From Cordylochernes scorpioides (taxonomy: Eukaryota > Arthropoda > Arachnida > Pseudoscorpiones > Chernetidae): a stretch of 64,000 bases of DNA. Both the position numbers and the translations under genes were made by a program. Positions 21,943-32,785 of the stretch are shown piece by piece. The notes beneath the pieces were generated by a model. That model was given only the letters and a program-made list of their open reading frames with translations, was not told the origin of the DNA and did no database searches. The stretch covers positions 97,616,592-97,680,591 of the forward strand of contig CP092870.1 of NCBI GenBank assembly GCA_030710605.1. The letters are read 5' to 3'. Within the stretch, counting starts at the first letter, position 1. Each line of letters starts with the position of its first letter.

Positions 21943-22397
21943 TCTTTAATGTGAGTCTTTCACTGTTACGGGAAATCTTTTGTTACGCCTATTTAGATTT
22001 AAAATTAAATGGATTTTTAAATTGTGTTACTGTACAGCGCTTTGTATTTTTCTCGTTTCTTTATTTGTTTGTTTTTAAACTAATCCTTAATTTCTACCAA
22101 TTCTACACAATTCTATTTGGTATCTAATCTCATAATATTATTAGTAGAAGGAATATTTGTAAATAAATAAAAATGGACGCTGATAGCATTACTACATTTT
22201 GATATTTGATAGAAATACTATGTAAGAAACTGGTGTGTTGTGACTCCCATTCTTTATCTCTACTTTTACGTTTTGTGATAAACAAAATGTATTATTTGAA
22301 TGCATATTTAAAGAGAGAAATTCCTCTTTTGATAAATGAATACCATTCTCTTGCAAAAATTTTGTTATGTTAAAATATAAAAGATCACAAGGAAAAA

Positions 22398-22585
22398 TAT
22401 TGCCAGGTGGAAAATTAGGGAAGACAAAAACTTCAGGAGGAGACAACAATTTATTTCAGGTAACGAAAAACTATGAATCGTAAACAAAAGATAAGCCAAT
22501 TTACAGAGTAGCAAAATATAAACATAAATATGACCACAGTTAATAAAAATAATAAAATTAATAAATACTTTGTTACAATATATTT
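22398..22585. repeat. Dispersed repeat, copy 1 (partner at 51.17 kb)
   Basis: GTGGAAAATTAGGGAAGAC, AAAAACTTCAGGAGGA-ACAAC, AATTTATTTCAGG and AAATACTTTGTTACAATAT recur in the same order at 51165-51510, where extra DNA with CATAATACAAATAC repeats is present in the middle. Confidence 0.6.
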
Positions 22586-22724
22586 TAATTTTCACGTGTG
22601 CACACAAAAAAAGAAAAGAGCGCTAATTTTGAAGGCCAACAATAAAATGGAGAATCTTTATAAAATGATGATTGTTATTATATTTGAAGACAGTTCGATT
22701 TCAGTTTGTATATATACATTTACA

Positions 22725-22905
22725 GATCCTGCCCAGAAGGTCTCTTCTACATGGCGGGCGGGAGAAGCAGCACAAGTAAGGGACTGTCCTGTAGTACGGT
22801 GTCGTGAGCCCCGAGCCGCTACGGTAACAGTGAACAGGGAACTCTGAAATGTGGCTGACTAACGGGACAATGGCACTTTTCCCCTTTCCATGGAGCACAT
22901 TTACA
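22725..22905 (+). repeat. Dispersed repeat X, copy 1
   Basis: AGAAGCAGCACAAGTAAGGG, GTAGTACGGTGTCGTGAGCC, GAACAGGGAACTCTGAAATG and CCTTTCCATGGAGCA recur at 29060-29225 in the same orientation. GC-richer than its surroundings; unclassified. Confidence 0.7.
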
Positions 22906-23079
22906 GATTGAGCGACGCCCGTTGTATGTTGGTTTATGAATTTGTGTATCTACCTCTGATATAATGATCCAGGTGAAAGAGGAAAAAAACTGCTAGGTTC
23001 AATTGGAGACCGGAAGATTGTAATTGGCAGATTGCGAAAATTCGATTATATCCCTTATGATTCTCATGGACTTTATTCC

Positions 23080-23258
23080 AAGTACAGTGGTACTGTGCTA
23101 TAGACCAGGAAGGTAGTTTGTTCTCCGCGGCTACTACTGTACTCCATGTTAGAAGCCCCAGTCACACTGAGTGGTACTTCCAGGTACCCTCCTTTATCTC
23201 TCCGTGAAGTTTTCTTCTGTCTCAGCCTACGCTGCATTGTCCGTCACGTATGGTAACT
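23080..23258 (+). repeat. Dispersed repeat Y, left part
   Basis: Matches the reverse complement of 28073-28270 (GAAGGTAGTTTGTTCTCCGC, AGTCACACTGAGTGGTAC, CTCAGCCTACGCTGCATTG). In that copy the sequence continues directly into what is here 24775-24893, so a 1.5-kb insertion splits this copy. Confidence 0.7.
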
Positions 23259-23266
23259 AAAAAAAA

Positions 23267-24773
23267 AAAAAATTTTTTTGACGTGACAACGTCTTAAATT
23301 AGGTTGCGGCTGGGAGTCACTTATGAAAAAGTGTAACGCCCGGTAACGTTACGATGAGTCACCAAACGAGAGTGCTGCGCGCGCAGCGCTAGAGAATTAG
23401 GCGCATTGAATCGGCGCATGCTTGTCTCTGTCTTTGTCTTTCTCGAACGTTCTTGGCGTTGGAAAAACAAGAAAGCGTCATAATACGTGTGGTTAAAGTA
23501 TCGTCAGCTGTGTCTGTAGTGAAAATGTGGAGTGCTTAGATTCGTCATTTACAACAACTACAACAATAAAGGTAAATAATTGTACACTGATATTTCATTA
23601 TCGTAAACTATGATTGCTTGATTAATTGTTAGATTGACACAAAAGTTGAGAAACTGAGTTTATAGGGTATGTCATACTATTGATAAATGTTGATAGTGTT
23701 AAGTAAATTATTAGTTTAAAATTAAATAATTAATTAATTATTATTTTACAAATTTTAAATAGTTTCAAATTTATTTAGCAAAAATTTGAACCTTCGATCT
23801 GAATAAATGTTTTGATTTTCGAATTGATTCTTTAAAATTACAAATATTAAGAAAAAGTGGCAGATATAAGAAAACTTTATTTAAACTGTGTTGAGCAAGA
23901 ATTTTAACATCTAATTTAAGTAAATGTTTTAATTTTCAACTTCATCATTTACAATTACAAATTTAATTTAATTTCAAATTTATTTATCAAAAATTTGAAC
24001 TTTCGATCTGAATAAGTGTTTTGAATTTCAAATACCAACGCGGCTGGTGGAGTGGCGATCTATCGTAAATTATCATCGACATCTACGGCGGAAGTGTTCC
24101 AAGTTGCGATTACAGACGTAACTCGTGTCATTAAAACCAAGGGTGACATGTGCATGACTGAAGTTACTTGCTTCGCCGCTAATACTAGCTTCAAGTTTAT
24201 ACTCGGTGCTGTATATATTCATCCAGGAGCTAGTATGCAGGATATTGGAATGTTACTATGGCAAGGACTCGGTCCGTACATTCACAACAGCCAGTACGTG
24301 CCACCGTTCGTGCAAGTTGATTCTAGTATACCGATTCTTCTGTGTGGTGATTTTAACAAAAACGTAAAGCCTGACAACTCGTTTCTTAATTTCATGAAAA
24401 ATAGGTATAATCTTGATTGCGTATCAAACGTTTCTAAGTCAACTACGTTAAAAGGAACAACTATCGACTTGACTTTCGCAAGACACATTACAGCAGAAAC
24501 ACTTCCTTTCATTTCATATTTCTCCTATCATCGTCCTATCCTCAACAAAATCACTCAAATAGGAATTAGTTAAGTTTAAGTTTACATGCACAATGTTTTA
24601 GTAAACAAAATATATTTCTATAGTTAAAATTTGTGCAATTCTTATTTTCATTCAATTCCTTGTTCCTATTGTGCAATTTAAATATATTCATATCAATAAA
24701 TATTCTACCGTTGTCACGTAAAATCTTCGCCCGTAAAACCGACTTTACAGGCAACCATTTTTTTTTTTTTTTT
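23267..24773 (+). mobile_element. Helentron (Helitron-2 type) remnant, about 1.5 kb
   Basis: The insertion interrupts repeat Y. It carries short inverted subterminal repeats: TTTTGACGTGACAACG at about 23276-23291 and CGTTGTCACGTAAAAT at 24709-24724. Just before the 3' edge is a hairpin, GCCCGTAAAACC...TTTACAGGC (24729-24752, 9-bp stem with one mismatch). Subterminal inverted repeats, a 3' hairpin and insertion at a T-run without TSD are the known Helentron layout. It encodes the tail of an endonuclease but no Rep or helicase, so it could only move in trans. Confidence 0.7.
24031..24573 (+). pseudogene. Helentron endonuclease (EEP fold), C-terminal half
   Basis: The frame is open before the ATG at 24052 (AGGVAIYRK begins at about 24040), so the start is a truncation, not a true N terminus. 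Numbered from 24052 it has 173 residues. It shows the endonuclease/exonuclease/phosphatase signatures GDFN (99-102), TTLKGTTIDLTFAR (131-144) and SYFSYHRPIL (155-164). The first half of the domain and all Rep-helicase sequence are absent. The SYHRP ending is typical of endonuclease domains fused to Helentron helicases in arthropods. Upstream (23750-24030) is AT-rich DNA with a duplicated AATTTGAAC-TTCGATCTGAATAA block. Confidence 0.75.
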
Positions 24774-24774
24774 T

Positions 24775-24895
24775 TGTAGTAAAAAAATACGATTCGCGCC
24801 ACATAAGGAACTTTAGCCATCACAGAAAGAGATCCTCCTGGAATCATCCTGTTACTTCTATTTACATATTACGTTTGAAAGTATAAAACATGGTG
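24775..24895 (+). repeat. Dispersed repeat Y, right part
   Basis: Reverse complement of 27932-28045 (CGCGCCACATAA, CATCACAGAAA, ACTTCTATTTAC, TTTGAAAGTATAAAACATG). Confidence 0.7.
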
Positions 24896-25149
24896 GACGC
24901 TTTTCAGTTTGCCAAAGCTGATGTTGTGGCTTTATCACCGACACAAGGTCGCTAGTTTGTAGCGACGGTCAATAGATGGCGTCAAGCTTTGACGTCTATT
25001 TTGACGAGAGAGGCGACCTTTGTCTTTATAATTTTATGTATTTCTACTGTCCTCAGAGCTTATGTCCCCATAGTACGTTTAAAATACTTTTGCTAAGAGT
25101 CCATTGGCAGTACCGAATATAAAAGTAAAACAGTGTAATGCAATATAAT

Positions 25150-25245
25150 AACGGTAAGGTAAATTAAACTGGCGAAACTGCTGTAAAGGTTTACCACTAA
25201 CTGATGAGCCAGGCCCTTCCAATCATTTTATCATTCTCTCTCTTG
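25150..25245 (-). repeat. Family M fragment
   Basis: AAATTAAACTGGCGAAACTGC, TACCACTAACTGATGAGCCA and GGCCCTTCCAAT match the middle of family M on the minus strand. Confidence 0.55.
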
Positions 25246-25342
25246 ATGTAACCCTGACTTCTGGAGCTTACAAAACCTTCTTATCCCTATTTAGACGCGA
25301 TACTCCAGGTCAAAAACCTTCTATTTTGCATATACCATGGTA

Positions 25343-25996
25343 CAGTCGACTCTCGACAATTTAAAACTCGTTAATTTGAATCTCTCGATAATTTGAAAAT
25401 ATTTCCCGGTCCCTTGATACTCGATAAATAAAATCAATATTAATTGTTCCCCTCGGTAATTTGAAGTTGAAGGAATAGTATCTTACCACAAATGAACATT
25501 TGTGAATAACTGTCTTCTTCTTCTTTCTTATCTCCATACTGGGTGAAGTAGAATACGTCTGCCTTTGTCATTAAGACTGGGAGTACTACTCAGTGACAGG
25601 CCGACTTAACTCCAAAAGAAATGGCCGCCTCTGACAATGTGCAGCCGCTCCTAACATGGAGTACAAACGCTGCTCATCCTGTATCCCTGGATTAGGAGCC
25701 CTTACAGGGTACTATCAGCCGGGCCAGCTGAGCCCAGGTTTTTTAGTGAGCTTGTTACTGCTCCCCCTCTTTCTTTTTCATCCGGGCTTGGGACCGGCAA
25801 AGGCGGAGTTGTGAATAACTGTACAAATGTTTAAAATAATAAATCACGGATTTTGATATCAAACTCTTGTTTACTTGGGTTTTTTTTTTTTCTCTCTCCC
25901 TCCCTTTTGGTTGTTCAAACTCCTATTATTTTGAACTCTTGATAAATTGAAATATTTCTCTGATCCCTTGAGTTTCAAATTAACGAGAGTTGACTG
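25343..25996. mobile_element. pogo-like MITE, family D, split by LINE family G
   Basis: CAGTCGACTCTCG at 25343 and CGAGAGTTGACTG ending at 25996 are inverted termini with one mismatch, flanked by TA. Both halves carry a TCCCTTGA block. The LINE at 25514-25809 sits in the middle. Confidence 0.8.
25501..25822 (-). mobile_element. LINE family G 3' end, reverse, with 13-bp TSD
   Basis: Insertion 25514-25809 (296 bp), TSD TGTGAATAACTGT at 25501-25513 and 25810-25822. The AAG tail appears as CTTCTTCTTCTTTC at the left edge. Confidence 0.88.
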
Positions 25997-26032
25997 TATA
26001 TAATAAAGAGTTAGACACAAAATTCTATGATG

Positions 26033-26209
26033 CATTAGCACGCTATCTGTTATCAAAATTCGGAACTATTATAGACGCGTATGATTCCTTTTAAAAATGA
26101 ACAATTTCTACTGTCATTACTGCAATGGAAAAATTAATGGGATGGCCTGGCTCATCAGTGGTGAACCCTCCCAGCGGTTTCGCCAGTTTAATCTAACATA
26201 CAAAATTCT
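26033..26209 (+). repeat. Family M repeat
   Basis: GCATTAGCACGCTATCTGTT, ATTATAGACGCGTATGATT, TTTCTACTG-C-TTACTGC, then CATCAGTGGTGAACCCTCCC and CGCCAGTTTAATCTA. Interrupted at 26210 by a LINE. Confidence 0.7.
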
Positions 26210-26546
26210 ATAAGAGGTAGTATTCAAGTTGCTTTTGTGGTATTAAGGAACAAACATCAATACATCTACTGATCGATTGCCCAGCATTTCAAGATTATAG
26301 AATGAAGAATGAACTAGTTGTTTGTGAACTTAACGATTTGATTTCCGATAAAAAATCATATTTAAAGTTCAATTCACATTTTGTAAATACGTTCTAAACT
26401 TTCTACAAAATCTGGATCTCTAATGTTTTCATGCGTTGAATAATGTAAATAACTTATGTAAATAAACTTTTATCCTTGTTTGGCGCAAGTATCCCTTGCG
26501 GGATATAGCACTTTGGAAATAAAATAATAATAATAAGAGGTAGTAT
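26210..26546 (+). mobile_element. LINE family L3, 3' end with ORF2 tail and 14-bp TSD
   Basis: The insertion is 26224-26532. ATAAGAGGTAGTAT at 26210-26223 and 26533-26546 is a perfect TSD. The open frame 26224-26397 ends the ORF2 protein: CFCGIKEQTSIHLLIDCPAF is the C-X-C...H-X4-C zinc-binding motif found after the reverse transcriptase of many non-LTR elements. A short 3' UTR with GCAAGTATCCCTTGCGGGAT and a (TAA)n tail follows. The reverse transcriptase itself is missing through 5' truncation. Confidence 0.82.
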
Positions 26547-26639
26547 AGAAGAACTCATACAAGAAATATCCAGAAGGGAGAGGTAAAGGTATATAAGGCA
26601 ATGGGGCGCCCTCTACGTATAAGAAATACAACCACATTA

Positions 26640-26790
26640 AACACACGAATGTTCCTTCTTCAAATAAAAAAAAACTTCTACTGTTCCTTCTGCGATGGAA
26701 AAATATATTGGGAGGGCTTGGCTCATCAGTGAGAACCCCTCCTAAAGGTTTCGCCAATACTGTATTGAACGATTCTGCTTATATATAAGA
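26640..26790 (+). repeat. Family M repeat, partial
   Basis: AACACACGAATGTTCCTTCTT, ACTTCTACTGTTCCTTCTGC, AATATATTGGGAGG, CATCAGTGAGAACCCCTCC. Confidence 0.6.
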
Positions 26791-26961
26791 AAGTGAAGTA
26801 TGTGGAATCTTAATTATGGTTGTTGGGAATCTTTTTAGACGATGAAACAATAAATAATAAGTTTACTTACAGCTGTAATGGCTGAAATGGTTTTAAAGAA
26901 TAAAGCGATTTTACTTTTTAAGAAAGTATTTTAAATTTATAAAGGACTGCGGCGTATGATT

Positions 26962-27261
26962 ATAAAACAACACTTAAAGTTTCACCGCATAAGTTTCTTT
27001 TCTGTGAAAAATCAATATTTATTTCAAAGAGAAATATTTACTATTTCTAACTTTTTTGGATGAAGTATGAAAGGGTGAAAATATGGGTTCGATTCCCGCC
27101 CCTGGACACTTTTATTTTTCCGTTCGCCATTACTCTTCATATTTTCACCCTTTCATACTTCATCCAAAAAAGTTAGAAATAGTAAATATTTCTCTTTGAA
27201 ATAAATATTGATTTTTCACAGAAAAGAAACTTATGCGGTGAAACTTTAAGTGTTGTTTTAT
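26962..27261. repeat. Perfect 124-bp-arm palindrome with tRNA-like spacer
   Basis: Arms 26962-27085 and 27138-27261 are exact reverse complements over 124 bp. The 52-bp spacer begins GGTTCGATTCCCGCCCCTGG, a perfect box B like a SINE head. A diverged single arm occurs at 50765-50930, so the arm is a dispersed repeat. Perfect identity implies recent formation or gene conversion. Confidence 0.9.
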
Positions 27262-27274
27262 TTTAAATTTATTA

Positions 27275-27425
27275 TTTTCAAAGAGAGAGAGAGAGATTGA
27301 GATTGAAACTACTTTATTTCAAAGTCCATATAAGATTATATAAGGTTAAATACAGAATATATACAAATAGAGAGAGAGAGAGAGAGATTGAGATTGAAAC
27401 TGATTTATTTTAACGTCCATATAAG
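27275..27425. repeat. (GA)n-linked repeat, two tandem copies
   Basis: GA-runs at 27281-27294 and 27369-27386 are each followed by GATTGAGATTGAAACT, then TTTATTT-AA-GTCCATATAAGATTA. Further copies lie at about 31420 and 50135, so the GA-tract is the edge of a dispersed element. Confidence 0.65.
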
Positions 27426-27429
27426 ATTA

Positions 27430-27532
27430 AAAAAAAAACACCCACGCTGAGCCTCGAACCTAGGTTGCGGGGGTACGAAGCTGCGTGCCTAACCTATAGG
27501 CTAAGCTTGACTAAGCGAGAGAGAGAGAGAGA
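27430..27532 (-). repeat. tRNA-like (SINE head) segment
   Basis: On the minus strand CTTAGCCTATAGGTTAGGC (A-box-like) is followed about 30 bp later by AGGTTCGAGGCTC (B-box-like). It does not fold as a normal tRNA and lacks CCA-proximal pairing. A (GA)n run follows at 27519-27532. Confidence 0.5.
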
Positions 27533-27711
27533 AAAAAAAACATTTAACAATTACACTTATTAATTATATAAACAAAAATATCACTCGTTCTTTCTTCTTT
27601 TTATATTATAGTGTTGTCAGTCTAAAAGTATTTTAAGATCATTGATTTATTATTTTAAAACATTTTCCTTCTTTTTTTTTTCCAACAATGGTAACATCCT
27701 TCAGTGCCAAT

Positions 27712-27885
27712 TATATATAAGCAGAATGATCCAATACAGTATTAGAGCTCTAAGAAGCGGCCTGGTAGATTAAATTGGTGAAACCGCTGGGAGGGTTCAC
27801 CACTGATGAGCCAAGAGCCCTCCCAATATTTTCCCACCGTAATAAGGACAGTAGAAGTTTGTTTTATTTTAATAAAAATCATTTC
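27712..27885 (-). repeat. Family M repeat
   Basis: AATACAGTATTAGAGCTCTAA, GTAGATTAAATTGGTGAAAC, GGGAGGGTTCACCACTGATG, GGACAGTAGAAGTTTG. Confidence 0.7.
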
Positions 27886-27931
27886 TTCTCGATGATTATG
27901 TATAATATTTCTAAATGAAGCAGAACTAGAG

Positions 27932-28270
27932 AGCATGTTTTATACTTTCAAACGTAATACGTAAATAGAAGTAGCCGAGTGGTTCCAGGGGGGTCGTTTT
28001 CTGTGATGACTAAAAGTTCTTTATGTGGCGCGTCATTTTTTAACTATAGAAAATTTGGAAAAATTGCTAGTTACCATATGTGAATATGTGACGGACAATG
28101 CAGCGTAGGCTGAGACAGAAACCTTCATGGAGAGAGAAAGGAGGATACTGTAGGTCTGGGTACCTAGAAGTACCACTCAGTGTGACTGGGGCTCCTAACG
28201 TGGAGTACAGTAGTAGCCGCGGAGAACAAACTACCTTCCTGATGTATAGCACTGTACCACTGTACTACCT
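27932..28270 (-). repeat. Dispersed repeat Y, uninterrupted copy
   Basis: Reverse orientation of 23080-23258 plus 24775-24895 with only about 30 bp between the parts. It provides the empty site for the Helentron insertion. Confidence 0.7.
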
Positions 28271-29040
28271 GTTTCACTCTCCAGCCACGCTGTAGGATAG
28301 GATTTTGGGAGAGGTTAGTTACCATTTCTTCCTATAGATGGCAGTAATTATCTTACAATTCTCAGTTAAATGATCTTCATAATAAGAGTATTTTCTAGAT
28401 TCACTTTCCTCTCTTTTTTTTTTTTTTCATACCTCTAAACTTAAAATAGAACGTCTAAAACAAGAGATCTACAACAAATAATTGAAACAAATATATAAAT
28501 ATATGATGCATCTGTGATTGTACAAAATATTATTTATAAAAAAAAAATAGAATTTTTTAAAAACAGTTTAGTTAGATAAACGTTACTAAAAATGATTTTT
28601 TTAAAATCAAAATGAATGCTTTTTAAATTAGTGTTTTACTTATGTTTAATACCATTTCATTGGCGTAAAAAACAACAACTTAGATCACCTTGAGAAAACA
28701 TTTCGACATTCTGTCATGAAATATCTCACCATTGTTTACTTTTTTTTTTACGTACCAACAATTAGCTATTTCTTCTTTTCAGTATGGTCTTTTTTTGCAT
28801 AGCCAATTGTGGCGACATTGAATAAAAACGTATTCTATAAAACAATGGAATCAATCTTTCCCTTAATAACAATCAAAATGGTATCCTTTCTTATTAATTG
28901 GGAGACGTCACAATGTCTCTTTTAACCCCCCATTGTTAGATTCCTGTCTATAAATTTACTTACTGTTTGGGATAATCTCATTTTCCCACGATTTTATTTC
29001 ATTCACGGTTAAAACACTTGAGAGTTTATTGGCATTTTTA
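28271..29040. other. Unassigned AT-rich stretch
   Basis: No repeat boundary or coding signal seen. Confidence 0.35.
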
Positions 29041-29059
29041 TTGTTTTCTGTCCTACTCA

Positions 29060-29225
29060 GAAGTCCTCCTCCTCTACGTGGCGGGCCGGGAGAAGCAGCA
29101 CAAGTAAGGGACTGCTCTGTAGTACGGTGTCGTGAGCCGCTACGGTAACCGTGAACAGGGAACTCTGAAATGTGGCTGACTAACTGGGCAATGGTACCCC
29201 CCCCCCTTTCCATGGAGCAACAAAA
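29060..29225 (+). repeat. Dispersed repeat X, copy 2
   Basis: Same order as 22725-22905; a 10-C run interrupts it near 29200. Confidence 0.7.
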
Positions 29226-29636
29226 TCTGGACAAGACACCACCACCAATGTTTTCTGTATTCAAAGAGTCTTCTCAATTTTGGAGGTCTTCTACATCATT
29301 CATAAGCCACACGAGCTTAACAGCTTACCTTTCGGCAGAAATCTGAATAAAGATCATATTGCCATTGGAATATAATCGCCATGGAAACAACACCCAACTC
29401 ACTCCGGACCATATATACAGTTGCCTGGCCATCCTTGCAGCCCTCAATCCAGAAGAGGACATCCATACGGACAAGGTACCTCAGTTTGCCGGTATTGTGA
29501 TCAGGGTGCATGGACCCATCTGATCTGCTCCATGGACAAAACACCACCACCATCATATAATCGGCAAAAGCTAGTATCGACAAGTCCATAGTTTGCTACA
29601 ATAACAAAACTAAGATTCCATCTAAATTGAAAGGAT
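29226..29636. other. Unassigned, less AT-rich stretch
   Basis: Balanced composition with short frames on the minus strand; CCATGGA-CAA-ACACCACCACC occurs twice (about 29212 and 29530). No domain recognised. Confidence 0.3.
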
Positions 29637-29880
29637 TTAAAAACACGAATGTTTATTTTATACATAATACAAACTTCTACTGCTGTGCTGCGTATATAAA
29701 CAGAATCGTCCAATACAGTATTAGAGCTCTGAGAAGCAGCGGTCTGGTAGATTAAATTGGCGAAACCGCTGGGAGGGTTCACCACTGATGAGCCAAGTCC
29801 TCCCAATATATTTTTTCATCGCAGTAAGGACAGTAGAAGTTTGTATTATGTATAAAAGAAACATTCGCGCTTTTAAATCC
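29637..29880. repeat. Family M, complete copy with long TIRs
   Basis: Roughly 45-bp imperfect inverted ends (AATGTTTATTTTATACATAA / TTATGTATAAAAGAAACATT, each leading to CTTCTACTG) enclose the GATGAGCCA-ACCGCTGGGAGG core. This shows family M is a terminal-inverted-repeat element. Confidence 0.65.
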
Positions 29881-30394
29881 ATTCATTTTATATGTATAGA
29901 TGGCGCGTTATTGCTTTATGATAAGATTCCATCTGTTACGGTGCTTTTTGCGATGTTTACGTACAAGGTTTCTAAATACCAAGAAGGGTTCTATGTAGAT
30001 GCAGCTACGTACTGTATCACCAGTAGCGGGTAGTAGAGATTGGATGTCTCCAATGTCCGCCCCCAGAAGGATCTTCCACAGCCGTCCAGGTCGGGCAAGC
30101 TTCTCTAGTACCTTCTTCCAGGATCATCCACATGGCCATACTCCCGGAGACAACTTGCCGCTTCTTCTCGCCCCCCCCCCCCCCCCTGACTAGGAATCAA
30201 TAAAGATGCTTTAAATTTTCAAATTGTCTATCTTCAAGACTATGAACTGTCTATTGCTATATTTTGCTTCTAATTAAGACAACTGTCCTTACAATATTCT
30301 TGTAAAAAACTAACAATTTCAAATGAATTAATCGCTAATTCTTTCATTCTAAATTTTTATCTTTTTCAGGAGAAAGGGTACAAACTGTTGAATT
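29881..30394. other. Unassigned stretch with 16-C run
   Basis: 30000-30190 is GC-rich (CCGTCCAGGTCGGGCAAGC) and ends in 16 consecutive C (30171-30186). No frame or repeat recognised. Confidence 0.35.
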
Positions 30395-30655
30395 TTCGAT
30401 AAACACGACCCGGGAATCAAATTCCGCACTTAGGCATCTTTTTTTCTGAAGAACAAAAAATACTTCAATAGTCTCTTTTTCTTTCAAAATTCCAACCTCC
30501 ACCAATGAGTACAAGTAACCAAACATGGCTATGACATACGGTAGAAATAGAACTTAGTTTTGCATATGTAGATATGTAGTTTACTTAAAGCAGTCGCTAA
30601 CTACCTACCGTGATTATCATAGTCTCTACTATATACCACCTATATATTTAGAATT
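30395..30655 (+). mobile_element. SINE family 1, very old copy
   Basis: ACACGACCCGGGAATCAAAT, CAAGTAACCAAACATGGCT, AAGCAGTCGCTAACTACC and GTGATTATCATAG keep the SINE order with heavy divergence. Confidence 0.6.
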
Positions 30656-30701
30656 TGAAAAAAAAAAGCTTTCGATAAAACCTCTTTTTCATAAATATAC
30701 A

Positions 30702-30884
30702 TTAGGCATAAATCACACACACACACAAAGCCTTTATTAGGGACATGCCCCATACAGATTCTTCCAATTGGATAAGGTAACAATCATCTTGTGTTATTTA
30801 CATAGGTAGTAAGATGGAAATTTTTTGAACTGGCTTTACTCTTCGTCCTAAAGTCATTCAATTGTTGACTGTTAGACATAAATC
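30702..30884 (-). mobile_element. LINE family H 3' UTR with 13-bp TSD
   Basis: Insertion 30715-30871. Its plus strand starts CACACACACACAAAGCCTTT (the reversed AATAAAGGCTTTGTGTG tail). TTAG-CATAAATC at 30702-30714 and 30872-30884 matches at 12 of 13 positions. Confidence 0.75.
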
Positions 30885-31139
30885 TAATCTTTTATTTACA
30901 GTCTTCAGAATAACATAAGCTGGAAAATATCACCTGGAGCAGTTTGTTATCAAAAGTACAAAATCTGTGAGATGATGAGTTTCTTGTAGATCGCCTCAAC
31001 CATTGTGTACTTTCGAGATAACGGTCTTTAGAATGCTTAATAGAAATCTGTTCAAACAGGATGATTAACAGATAAGTTTTCCATGCGCTAATAAATCAAT
31101 AACTAATTAACAATTTTATTAATTATAAGGCGATAACGT

Positions 31140-31345
31140 GTCGTATATATAGAAGAAATGGAAACATTAAAGCTCGAATGTTTCTTTTAAACATAAAACA
31201 AACTTCTACTATCCTTACTTCAATGAAAAAATATATTGGGAGGTCTTGGCTTATCAGTGGTGAACACTCCCAGCGGTTTCACCAATTTAATCTACCAGAC
31301 CGCGCTTCTTAGAGCTCTAATACTGTATTGTACGATTCTGTTTAT
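31140..31345 (+). repeat. Family M repeat
   Basis: GCTCGAATGTTTCTTTTAAA, AACTTCTACTATCCTTAC, ATCAGTGGTGAACACTCCC, TTAGAGCTCTAATACTGTAT. Confidence 0.7.
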
Positions 31346-32558
31346 ATATGCTACATTGAAGGGTGGAATCTTAGAAATGGTTTTTAAGTAAACTATGGAC
31401 ATAAGCTTTTATAACAGCAGAGATTGAAACTGATTCATTAATCGTTCATATATGGTTATATAATATAGGTTAAATACAGAATAAATATAGATAAATAAGA
31501 TTAAATAAATATAGATAAATAAATGTAAATTATAAAGTTGATAGATATACATATAAATAAAATATATACAAGTCTTCATTGATGGCGGCTATTCTCAATT
31601 ATTGAATCAATTAGTCTACCCGATAAGATCCTCTCAAGAGAAATTTTCCCTAAACTCAGAATCTCTAGCAAAATATGAATAATATATATACTCGAATAGA
31701 ATTTATATTGAATAAATGAATCTCTGGAGAACACTTGGTTTACTATGATGTAGCCTACATCTTTATGTGATCAATATAAAATCAATTCATTTTCGGAAAA
31801 TTCTAACGATATAAATTCATATCTAGAAGAAGAAAATGAGTTTTCAACAAACTCAATCACCATGCTTGAATATTATAAAATAAATAAAGCTTCCAGGGCT
31901 AAAAAAAAAACAGAGAATTACATATTAGCATCGAGCATGCTCAAACATTTTATTAATATTATATAGTGATGGACACCGTTGTTCTTCAATAATATTGGAA
32001 CAGGTTATTTATTATTCTATGGAAAGATTTTTTTAATTTCGATATTTGTATTTTGATACACTGTAAAATATCCTCATTGCCTCTCTGCTATTTTATTAAT
32101 TTTAATTTGGTTTTACATTAAATAAATGTCATTCATGTCTTCCCTAATTTATCTATGTTACAATATCATTAAACCTGTTACAAACATTTTGGCTTCATGC
32201 CAGATTCCCATTTGTTTAACTGTTTGCAACGATTTCTCCAAGTTTTGAATGTGGACTTTGAAGTCATCTTAGCTTTTTTTTAATGGAAAATATAGTTTCG
32301 GCGTGAGTTTGACATTCTCCTCATTAGCACCTTTAATTAACCACTTAATTAATAAATGAACACCACGCCTTGCTCGTTAACAATAGTTTTGATAATTACT
32401 TTTCTATACTAATGGCCATAATTGTCCAAATTATATTAGCGTTCTGTGTACTGGAGTGATAAATGCATTGGTTGAATGTATATTTTTGAAGGGAGAGGTG
32501 CTTTTTTTTTTTTTTTTTGGTACATGAATACTATCCTTCCGCCATTTTATAATGCATA
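31346..32558. other. Unassigned AT-rich stretch
   Basis: 31420-31480 resembles the repeat next to the (GA)n tracts at 27.3 kb. The remainder shows no element or gene. Confidence 0.35.
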
Positions 32559-32770
32559 CACTCATGAACAAAACTTAAGGAAATTGTATCTTTTAGCATG
32601 TTTATTGTAATTTAGACAACAACTCTGAAATATATTTGATACACAGTGACCTTTATTGAAGATACACGAGATAACCAAGTGTTAATAAAATTGCTTCTGT
32701 CTTCTTAAAAAAAATAGACGATCGGCGACATTAAAGACTTTCTGCTTTCTTAAAGTTTTGTTCATGAGTG
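32559..32770. mobile_element. Tc1/mariner-type MITE, family T, complete
   Basis: 212 bp between TA at 32557-32558 and 32771-32772. CACTCATGAACAAAACTTAA and AAGTTTTGTTCATGAGTG are near-perfect inverted termini. Confidence 0.9.
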
Positions 32771-32785
32771 TAAATATGCAATTGT

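Noticed and set aside
27430-27515. Functional tRNA gene
   Set aside because: Box-like motifs are present but no cloverleaf can be drawn; better as a SINE head.
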